Of a stretch of 24,895 nucleotides of DNA, positions 14,524 through 20,900 are shown piece by piece. The DNA comes from Desulfobulbaceae bacterium (GTDB lineage Bacteria > Desulfobacterota > Desulfobulbia > Desulfobulbales > Desulfobulbaceae): NCBI GenBank assembly GCA_003508005.1, contig DNUE01000018.1:1-24895 (forward strand), read 5' to 3'. How positions within the stretch are numbered: position 1 is the first letter of the stretch; the number at the start of each line of letters is the position of its first letter. The notes under the pieces are model-generated. The model was not told where the DNA came from. It made no database searches and saw nothing but the letters and a program-made list of their open reading frames with translations. Made by a program: the position numbers and the translations under genes.

Positions 14524-15282
14524 ATGCCCATAACCATTGCCATGGCCGGCAAGGGGGGGACCGGAAAGACCACCACCTCCGCCCTGCTCCTCAAATATCT
14601 CTTGGAACGCGGGATGACCCCTGTTCTCGCCGTGGACGCCGACGCCAACGCCAACCTCAACGAATTGCTCGGGCTTACGGTCTGCAGCACCCTTGGTGCC
14701 ATCCGCAAGGAAATCAAGGGAGACATGCCCCCGGGCATGAGCCGCGATCAGTACATGGAGATGAAGATCCACCAGGCCCTGGTGGAGGAAACCGGCTATG
14801 ATCTGATGGTCATGGGCCAGCCGGACGGCCCGGGCTGTTACTGTGCGGCGAACCAGTACCTGGCCATGACCATGGACCGGCTGGCGGAGAACTACCGCTA
14901 TATCCTGGTGGACAACGAGGCGGGGATGGAGCACCTGAGCCGGATGAACCTCAGAAAGATTGACTACCTGCTGATCATCTCCGATCCCTCGTCGCGGGGC
15001 ATCCTGACGGCCCGGCGCATTGCGGACATCACCGAACCGCTCCAGCTCGAGGTCGGCAAAAGGTTCATGCTGGTCAACCGCGCCCCGGACCCTGTCCCCC
15101 AGGCCCTGCAGGAAAAGATCGATCACGCGGTCACCGAGGCCGGCCTGCCCCTGGCCGGGATCATTTCTGCGAGCAACGACCTGATCAACCAGGAACTGCA
15201 AGGCCGCTCCTACCTGCAGCTGCCTTCGGATTCTCCGGTGGTTCGCCAGGCCTATGCCATCTTCGACAGAATCCTTGCCTGA
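14524..15282 (+). CDS. cooC: CooC-type nickel-insertion ATPase (CO dehydrogenase maturation family)
   Basis: The 252-residue protein is a MinD/SIMIBI-class P-loop ATPase of the CooC group, which binds Ni and helps load it into carbon monoxide dehydrogenase. The deviant Walker A GKGGTGKTT is at residues 9-17, DADANANLNE follows, and the CxC metal-binding motif is at C105 and C107 (GPGCYCAAN). The DNEAGMEHLSR segment is typical of CooC. The start MPITIAMAGKGG is favoured by AGGAAAAAC just upstream; an in-frame extension to 14440 would overlap the candidate promoter. No CODH or acetyl-CoA synthase gene is in the window. The gene lies 7 nt upstream of ftsE in a division operon, an unexpected setting that leaves its client open. 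Confidence 0.85.
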   Translation: MPITIAMAGKGGTGKTTTSALLLKYLLERGMTPVLAVDADANANLNELLGLTVCSTLGAIRKEIKGDMPPGMSRDQYMEMKIHQALVEETGYDLMVMGQPDGPGCYCAANQYLAMTMDRLAENYRYILVDNEAGMEHLSRMNLRKIDYLLIISDPSSRGILTARRIADITEPLQLEVGKRFMLVNRAPDPVPQALQEKIDHAVTEAGLPLAGIISASNDLINQELQGRSYLQLPSDSPVVRQAYAIFDRILA

Positions 15283-15289
15283 GATCGGG

Positions 15290-16054
15290 ATGAGCGAACA
15301 CCAGGAAGAACCGAAGCTGATGATCGACCTGGTCAAGGTCTCGAAGACCTACCTCCCCGATATCCAGGCCCTGTCTGATGTTTCTTTAAGCGTCCGCAAG
15401 GGCGAGATCGTCTTCCTTACCGGCAAGAGCGGAGCCGGAAAGTCCACCTTGCTTCGCCTGCTAACCCGTATGGAAAAACCGACCAAGGGCGTGATCGAGG
15501 TGTCGGGGCACGACCTGAACCTGATCTCCACGGTAAAACTTCAGATATTGCGCCGCTCCATCGGTTTCGCCTTCCAGGACTTCAAGCTGCTGCCGGAACG
15601 GACCGTGGCGGAGAATATCGCCATTGCCATGGAGGTATCCTACACCCGGCCTTCGGTCATGCAGACACGGATCAGAAAGCTCCTCCAGCGGCTCGGCCTG
15701 GTGGAAAAACACAACACCCCGACCTCGGGACTCTCCAGGGGCGAACAGCAGCGGGTGGCTATCGCCCGGGCCCTGGCCAACAACCCCGAGCTGATCCTTG
15801 CCGACGAACCCACCGGCAATCTGGACAGCGAGACAACCGAGATGGTGATGGCCCTGTTCCGGCAGTACAACCAACAGGGGGCTACCCTCGTCATCGCTAC
15901 CCACGACACCTCCATCTACCAGGGCACCAGCCACCGGGTCATTGAACTGCGGGAAGGCCGCATTGTTGCCAGGGGGGATGAGGAACCCGAGGCCGAAGCG
16001 CCTGCCCCGGACCCCGCACTCGCCTTCGCTGATGATCTCTTTTCGGATGAATAG
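15290..16054 (+). CDS. ftsE: Cell division ATP-binding protein FtsE
   Basis: FtsE is the ATPase of the FtsEX complex, which couples the Z-ring to periplasmic hydrolase activation. From MSEHQ (254 residues) the order is Walker A GKSGAGKST (45-53 region), Q-loop FAFQDFKLLPERTVAENIA, ABC signature LSRGEQQRVAIARAL (148 onward), Walker B LILADEPTGNLD and H-loop VIATHD. The signature has Arg150 where LSGGE is usual. A C-terminal acidic tail of about 25 residues extends beyond the E. coli length. Starts at 15290 or 15320 (MIDLVKVSK) are both plausible. The gene begins 7 nt after the cooC-like stop, and ftsX follows after 3 nt, indicating co-transcription and probable coupling. Confidence 0.95.
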   Translation: MSEHQEEPKLMIDLVKVSKTYLPDIQALSDVSLSVRKGEIVFLTGKSGAGKSTLLRLLTRMEKPTKGVIEVSGHDLNLISTVKLQILRRSIGFAFQDFKLLPERTVAENIAIAMEVSYTRPSVMQTRIRKLLQRLGLVEKHNTPTSGLSRGEQQRVAIARALANNPELILADEPTGNLDSETTEMVMALFRQYNQQGATLVIATHDTSIYQGTSHRVIELREGRIVARGDEEPEAEAPAPDPALAFADDLFSDE

Positions 16055-16057
16055 GCC

Positions 16058-16945
16058 ATGAACTTTTTCCTCGCGGTCATCAAACAGACCCTGCGCAATC
16101 TAGTCCAGACCTGGAAATCCCAGCTGCTGACGCTGATGACCATCGCCCTGTCGGTGTTGATTTTCGCCTTTTTCTACCTGCTGTACACCAATGCTCTTCA
16201 TACCGCCCGCCAACTGGACGACGATCTGCGGCTGATCGTTTATCTGGACGAGGAGCCCTCCCCGGCCATGCAGGAGGAATACCGAAACAAGATTCAAAAA
16301 TTCGACCGGGTCGAACGGATCGACTTTATCTCCCGCCACGACGCCTTCAATCGATTCGCCGAGCAGCTGGACGAGGACCGGGAGATTCTGGCCGACATGC
16401 CCAAGGATTTCCTGCCGCCGTCCATTGAGGTCTACCCCTTTCGCTCCCTGGTAACCCTGACCAAGATAAAACGCTTTTCCGATTATCTGCTCACTCTGCC
16501 CGGGGTGCTGAAGGTTCAATACGGCAGGGAATGGGTGGAACGCTTTTACTCATTTATCAAATTGCTGCGCATTGTGGTCATCCTGTCCGGCACGCTGCTG
16601 ATCCTGACCACCACCTTCATGGTCGCCAATACCATCCGCCTCACTCTGCTCGGCCGCAAGGATGAGTTGGAACTGCTGCGCCTCGTCGGCGCCAGCACCA
16701 ACTACATCAGGGTGCCTTTTTTCCTCGAAGGGGCCCTCCAGGGCATGACCGGCTCAGCCTGCGGCATGATTGCGCTCTTCCTCCTCTTCAACTGGATCAA
16801 GCTGCGCTTTGCCGTCTCCTCGATCCTGGCCATGTTCGAGTTCACCTTCTTCCCCCTGCCGGTCATCGCGATTATCATCCTTGTCTCCACCCTGCTCTGC
16901 GCCATCGGCAGTTTTTCCTCGACCAGAAAATTCCTGCAACTATGA
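16058..16945 (+). CDS. ftsX: Cell division permease-like protein FtsX
   Basis: FtsX is the membrane partner of FtsE; its large periplasmic loop binds and activates EnvC-type proteins. The 295-residue product has a first membrane helix at about 22-46 (LLTLMTIALSVLIFAFFYLLYTN), an extracytoplasmic domain (about 47-165), and three further helices at about 172-195, 222-250 and 262-285. The segments FMVANTIRLTLLGRKDELELLRLVGAS and PFFLEGALQGMTGS are conserved FtsX features. It starts 3 nt after ftsE, and its stop overlaps the envC start (ATGA at 16942-16945), so translation of the trio is probably coupled. Confidence 0.95.
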   Translation: MNFFLAVIKQTLRNLVQTWKSQLLTLMTIALSVLIFAFFYLLYTNALHTARQLDDDLRLIVYLDEEPSPAMQEEYRNKIQKFDRVERIDFISRHDAFNRFAEQLDEDREILADMPKDFLPPSIEVYPFRSLVTLTKIKRFSDYLLTLPGVLKVQYGREWVERFYSFIKLLRIVVILSGTLLILTTTFMVANTIRLTLLGRKDELELLRLVGASTNYIRVPFFLEGALQGMTGSACGMIALFLLFNWIKLRFAVSSILAMFEFTFFPLPVIAIIILVSTLLCAIGSFSSTRKFLQL

Positions 16946-18144
16946 CGGGCAAAGTTGCACGCCGCAAGCGTCATACCCCGCAGGTTCCGGCCCTTCTCCT
17001 CATCCTGAGCCTGTTCTGCCATGTTCTTCCGGTTTATGCCGAGCAGGATGCAACCAAACAGGAGCACAAGCTCTATGAAACCGGCATCCAGAAGCTGCAG
17101 AGCGGCATCAAAATCCATCTGGGCAAGCTGCAGATTGCCGGTCAGCAAGAATTCGATCTCCTCGCTGAAATTGAGCGCCTCGACCAGCAACTCTCCCTGC
17201 AGCAGGTCCGCCTGGAGGTCATGCAAGAGCGGCGCGATTCGCAAAAAGAGCTGCTTGTCGTCAAACTGCGCGAACTTGAGGAAGCCAGGATCAACATCGT
17301 CAAGGTCAAGGAACACCTGCAGGTCCGGCTGCGCTCCTATTATCTCGCCGGCAAAACCAGCTTTCTTAATGTCATCTTCTCCACCCGGGCCCTTCCGGAC
17401 CTGATGCTGTTCAACGACTCGTTCAAACGACTTCTTGACTACGACCGCGCTCTCATGGACAGGTACCGGCAGGCAATTGACCAGCTTACCCTTGCCACCG
17501 AGGCTCACGAAAGGGAAAGCGAACTGCTCGACGAATTCATTGGCAACGCGGTTACGCTGCAGGAGAATCTTGACAGACTACTCGCCGAAAAAAGAGGTCT
17601 GCTGAAAAAGGTCAAGACAGAAAAGGTGCTGCACGAACAGGCCCTCAGAGAACTGCGCAAGGCAGAGGCCGATCTGGAAGAGACCCTGGTCGCCATGCAG
17701 CAGGGTCAGGATTTCGACGAGCAGGGTTTTGCCCTGGAGAAGGGCAAGATGCCGCCCCCGGTCAGCGGCGCCCTAATCAGACGGTTCGGGGATACCGAGG
17801 ACGACAAGGTAATGAATGGCATCGTTATCGATGCCCCGAATGGCGCAGAAATCAGGGCTATTGCTGTTGGTCGGATTATTTTTTCAGGTTACCGGCGAGG
17901 CTACGGCAATATGGTCATCATTGACCACGGAATGGACTATTATTCCATCACCGCCCGCATGGAAAAGATAAAAAGCCGGCCGGGAAACAAGGTCAGCACC
18001 GGCGACGTCATTGGTTTTGCCGGAGATATCGCCACCCTCTTCGACCAAGGGGTCTATTTCGAAATCCGCCACGATACCGAACCTGAGGACCCCCTTGCCT
18101 GGATAACCTTGCAGGGGCTGTCGGACAAGGCTCCCCCGCCCTGA
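16942..18144 (+). CDS. envC: EnvC-like murein hydrolase activator with degenerate LytM domain
   Basis: EnvC activates amidases that split septal peptidoglycan, under FtsEX control. A signal peptide (basic RRKRH, hydrophobic 15-31, cleavage near A33) is followed by a long coiled coil (about 36-255) and a C-terminal M23/LytM domain (about 268-395). The zinc-ligand positions of active M23 enzymes are changed: HxGxD reads MNGIV (291-295), the second His motif reads TARM, and the last HxH becomes GVYFEIR. The domain should therefore be a catalytically dead activator, as in E. coli EnvC. The start overlaps the ftsX stop. The coiled coil presumably contacts the FtsX loop. No amidase is in this window. 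Confidence 0.93.
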   Translation: MTGKVARRKRHTPQVPALLLILSLFCHVLPVYAEQDATKQEHKLYETGIQKLQSGIKIHLGKLQIAGQQEFDLLAEIERLDQQLSLQQVRLEVMQERRDSQKELLVVKLRELEEARINIVKVKEHLQVRLRSYYLAGKTSFLNVIFSTRALPDLMLFNDSFKRLLDYDRALMDRYRQAIDQLTLATEAHERESELLDEFIGNAVTLQENLDRLLAEKRGLLKKVKTEKVLHEQALRELRKAEADLEETLVAMQQGQDFDEQGFALEKGKMPPPVSGALIRRFGDTEDDKVMNGIVIDAPNGAEIRAIAVGRIIFSGYRRGYGNMVIIDHGMDYYSITARMEKIKSRPGNKVSTGDVIGFAGDIATLFDQGVYFEIRHDTEPEDPLAWITLQGLSDKAPPP

Positions 18145-18186
18145 GAAGAATCCTCATGCGTATGTCCACATTTTTCCTGTAAAAAA

Positions 18187-18214
18187 TTGACAATCATTAT
18201 TATAGTATAAAAAT
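18187..18214 (+). promoter_or_regulatory. Candidate promoter / AT-rich regulatory site upstream of ctpA
   Basis: A perfect TTGACA (18187-18192) is followed by the AT-rich run ATCATTATTATAGTATAAAAAT. With a 16-base gap the -10 would be AAAAAT (18209-18214), a 4/6 match. TATAAA at 18206-18211 is closer (13 bases), so exact boxes are unclear. The ACAATCATTATTATAG segment loosely resembles a Fur-type half-site, which I do not assert. Confidence 0.4.
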
Positions 18215-18292
18215 TACACGCCGCAAGTGCCGGAGAATTTTTTTCCGCGCATCAACCAGGCGAAAAAATTTTTATTGCGCGAAGATCCTGTC

Positions 18293-19639
18293 ATGAAAAT
18301 ACCGCATCTGCTCCTGTTGACCTTGTTTTTGCTCTCTGCTCCCTCCCTCCGGGCCGAGGAGGCCAATCTGCGCGAGAAGACCTACACGAATCTCGAGGTC
18401 TTCGCCAATGTCCTGACGCTGCTGCAGGAGCATTACGTGGATACCATCGATCCGCAGGAAGTTATCACCGGGGCCATCAACGGCATGCTGACCTCCCTCG
18501 ACCCCCACTCCGCCTACATGACTCCAGAGGACTTCAAGGAACTGCAGGAAGAAACCCATGGCAGTTTCAGCGGCATCGGCATCGAGATCACCGTCAAGGA
18601 CGGTTTCCTGACCGTAGTTTCGCCCATTGAGGACACCCCGGCGTACCGGGCCGGGATCATGGCCGGGGACCAGATCATCGCCATTGACGAGGAAATGACC
18701 AAAAACATGACCCTGCTGGAGGCGGTCAAAAAACTCCGGGGGAAAAAAGGCTCCTCGGTCACCGTCACCATCCACCGGACCGGCTGGCAGGAAGCAAAGG
18801 ATTTCGCCATTGTCCGCGACGAAATTCCCCTGCACAGCGTCAAATCCATGGAACTGCAGCCCCGCCTGTTCTACGTCCGCATCGCCAACTTCCAGGCCAA
18901 CACGGCCCGCGATCTGGTCGACGCCCTGCACAGCCAACAGAAAAAAGGGCCCATCAACGGCCTGCTGCTCGATCTGCGCAACAACCCCGGCGGGCTTCTC
19001 GACCAGGCGGTCCAGGTAGCTGACCTCTTTCTTGAGAGCGGCATCATCGTTTCGACCAAGGGCCGCAACAAGGAACAGGATTTAGTGTTCGAGGCCAAGG
19101 GCAATGACGAGCAATTCCGTTTTCCGATCATTATCCTGGTCAACGGCGGTTCGGCCAGCGCCTCGGAAATTGTCGCCGGCGCCCTGCAGGATCATGGCCG
19201 GGCCATCATTCTCGGCACCGAGACCTTTGGCAAGGGGTCGGTACAGACCATCGTCCCCATGCCGGATGGGGCGGGATTGCGCCTGACCACCGCGAAATAC
19301 TACACGCCCAGCGGCGATTCCATTCAGGCCACGGGCATCAAGCCGGACATCAACGTTGCCTTCATCCCGCCGCTCCCCGCGGCAACGGAGAAAAACGGGG
19401 CCCAGCCCCTCCGGGAACGGGATCTGCCGAAACATTTTGAAAATGAAACCCTGAAGGACAGCAAAAAAACGGACAATGAGAGCGGGTTCGCCAAGGGCGA
19501 ACTGACCGAGGCCGAAGCGCGCCTGCAGAACGACAACCAGCTCCGCACGGCCCTCTACATTTTGAATGGCCTGCAACTCACCGTTCAGAGCAAAGAGAAA
19601 AAACAGCCCTCTCCCAGACAGGGGGACAAAAAGCCGTAG
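18293..19639 (+). CDS. ctpA: Carboxyl-terminal processing protease (S41 family, CtpA/Prc)
   Basis: CtpA-type proteases trim or degrade periplasmic proteins such as peptidoglycan hydrolases and lipoproteins. The 448-residue protein has a signal peptide (MKIPHLLLLTLFLLSAPSLRA, cleavage near A21), an N-terminal helical region (DPHSAYMTPEDFKELQEET), a PDZ domain (about 98-175, GIGIEITVKDG through AGDQIIAID) and the S41 catalytic domain. The dyad is Ser289 (NGGSASASE) and Lys314 (FGKGSVQ), with the expected spacing of 25. The acidic C-terminal tail (about 380-448) is poorly conserved. I choose ATG 18293 because the signal peptide starts there; an in-frame start at 18227 has no signal. It follows envC by 148 bases, a common arrangement in deltaproteobacteria, possibly with its own promoter. 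Confidence 0.94.
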   Translation: MKIPHLLLLTLFLLSAPSLRAEEANLREKTYTNLEVFANVLTLLQEHYVDTIDPQEVITGAINGMLTSLDPHSAYMTPEDFKELQEETHGSFSGIGIEITVKDGFLTVVSPIEDTPAYRAGIMAGDQIIAIDEEMTKNMTLLEAVKKLRGKKGSSVTVTIHRTGWQEAKDFAIVRDEIPLHSVKSMELQPRLFYVRIANFQANTARDLVDALHSQQKKGPINGLLLDLRNNPGGLLDQAVQVADLFLESGIIVSTKGRNKEQDLVFEAKGNDEQFRFPIIILVNGGSASASEIVAGALQDHGRAIILGTETFGKGSVQTIVPMPDGAGLRLTTAKYYTPSGDSIQATGIKPDINVAFIPPLPAATEKNGAQPLRERDLPKHFENETLKDSKKTDNESGFAKGELTEAEARLQNDNQLRTALYILNGLQLTVQSKEKKQPSPRQGDKKP

Positions 19640-19690
19640 ATCCCCGGAGGACAAAAGCGGCAGCAGGCCGGCAGGAGCGCCTGGCCATCC

Positions 19691-19720
19691 CCGGCACCCG
19701 CTTCGCTCTCGCGGTGCCGG
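19691..19720. terminator. GC-rich hairpin between convergent ctpA and era
   Basis: CCGGCACC (19691-19698) and GGTGCCGG (19713-19720) form an 8-bp perfect stem with a 14-base loop, midway in the 117-base gap between two convergent genes. It lacks a U-tract in either direction, so it may end transcription through pausing or Rho, or be a general repeat. The position supports a shared terminator. Confidence 0.4.
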
Positions 19721-19756
19721 AAGGTTGGGCGGCGACAGGCGGTATTCCGCCGGGAG

Positions 19757-20692
19757 CTACAGGCCAAGGTCTCTGAGGACCTGCTCGTTGCTGGTCCAGT
19801 TCTTCTTGACCTTGACCCAGAGCCGCAGGGTCACCTTGCGATCCAGCATTTCCTCTATATCCGGCATGGCCTTCTTTCTGATCTGGCCAAGCATCCGGCC
19901 CTGCTGGCCGATGATGATCCCCTTCTGCGAAGGCTGCTCCACCAGAATGGTCGCATGAATGACCACAGGCCTGCCGCCGGCTGATTCCTGAAAGCTGTCG
20001 ATCAGGACCGCCGTCGAATAGGGTACTTCGTCGCGGGTGAGCAGAAAAACCTTTTCCCTGATGATCTCCGCCGCGATAAACCGTTCCGTGGCATCGGTTG
20101 GGATGTCGTCCGGATAATACCGAGGCCCCTCGGGCAACAGGCGGACCAGCTCCTCCAGCAGCAGGCCGGTGCCTTCGCCCTGCAAGGCGGAAACCGGCAC
20201 CATGGCGGCAAAAGGATGGAGGGAGCGATAGCGGTCCAGGAGGGGCAACAGCAGTGCCTTGTCCAACTGATCGATCTTATTCAGGGCCAGTATGACCGGA
20301 CAGCTTACCCGTTGCAGGTATACGGCAAATTCACGGCCAAGCTTTTCCAGGCGCTCGGGAGTCCTGACCGTGGCATCCGCCAGGAAAAGCACCACATCGG
20401 CCTCGGCCAGGGTGTCCAGGGCGATGCGCACCATCTCCCGGTTCAGGAGTTCCCGGGGTTTGTGCAGACCCGGGGTGTCCAGCAGGATAATCTGATATCC
20501 CTCGCCGGTCAGAATCCCGAGAATGCGGTTGCGGGTGGTCTGCGGCTTGGGCGTGACAATGGCAATCTTCTGGCCGAGAAAATGGTTGAGCAGCGTTGAC
20601 TTCCCGGCATTGGGCGGGCCGATGATCGCCACCACCCCGGAGCGATAGGCCGCACTCCCGGAGGACTGATCCATAGTCAACGATTCGGTCAC
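19757..20692 (-). CDS. era: GTPase Era
   Basis: Era is an essential GTPase that binds 16S rRNA near the anti-Shine-Dalgarno region and guides 30S assembly. The G motifs are present: G1 GPPNAGKSTLLN, G2 Thr in PQTTRNR, G3 DTPGLH, G4 NKID and G5 SALQ. The C-terminal KH domain contains GIIIGQQGRMLGQI and ends in KKNWTSNEQVLRDLGL. The full length here is 311 residues using the GTG at 20692. The ATG at 20674 (MDQSSG), six codons later, is an equal or better choice because the first residues are not conserved. Era shares a function area with rsmA and RNase R in ribosome maturation, although only the latter is adjacent, divergently transcribed. Confidence 0.97.
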   Translation of the reverse strand: MTESLTMDQSSGSAAYRSGVVAIIGPPNAGKSTLLNHFLGQKIAIVTPKPQTTRNRILGILTGEGYQIILLDTPGLHKPRELLNREMVRIALDTLAEADVVLFLADATVRTPERLEKLGREFAVYLQRVSCPVILALNKIDQLDKALLLPLLDRYRSLHPFAAMVPVSALQGEGTGLLLEELVRLLPEGPRYYPDDIPTDATERFIAAEIIREKVFLLTRDEVPYSTAVLIDSFQESAGGRPVVIHATILVEQPSQKGIIIGQQGRMLGQIRKKAMPDIEEMLDRKVTLRLWVKVKKNWTSNEQVLRDLGL

Positions 20693-20711
20693 GACAGTTG
20701 CTCAAGAAATT

Positions 20712-20740
20712 GTTGAAATTGCAAAAATGACGATTTCAAC
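20712..20740. repeat. Inverted repeat 1 in the era/RNase intergenic region
   Basis: GTTGAAAT (20712-20719) and ATTTCAAC (20733-20740) form a perfect 8-bp stem around a 13-base loop, 20 bases upstream of the era GTG. It would fall in the era leader or promoter. Confidence 0.5.
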
Positions 20741-20752
20741 GTCGGCAGGCCC

Positions 20753-20766
20753 TGCAAGATCTTGCA
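20753..20766. repeat. Perfect 14-bp palindrome in the era/RNase intergenic region
   Basis: TGCAAGATCTTGCA is its own reverse complement over 14 bases. It is near the centre of a divergent intergenic region, a typical place for a dimeric regulator site. I cannot match it to a named regulator. Confidence 0.55.
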
Positions 20767-20818
20767 ATCACAGTGACGGATGCTCATTGTTTTCACTTAT
20801 TGCGCGGTTATCAAGAAA

Positions 20819-20869
20819 GTAATGACAAAGTTTCCATTACCTGCTACAGGTCGTGAGCTTACCACGACC
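20819..20869. repeat. Inverted repeats 3 and 4 in the RNase gene leader
   Basis: GTAATG/CATTAC (20819-20824 with 20835-20840) and GGTCGTG/CACGACC (20849-20855 with 20863-20869) are consecutive stem-loops directly upstream of the RNase start at 20901. If transcription begins near TTGTTT-N16-TATCAA (20787-20814) they would lie in the 5' UTR as two adjacent hairpins. This would suit autoregulation by an exoribonuclease, but that is inference. Confidence 0.45.
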
Positions 20870-20900
20870 CGACAATTGAGCACAACGTGTTTTCATCCCT

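Noticed and set aside
14524..16945. A nickel or CODH gene cluster
   Set aside because: Only the CooC-like ATPase is present; neighbouring genes are clear cell-division genes and no CODH subunit or nickel transporter is in the window.
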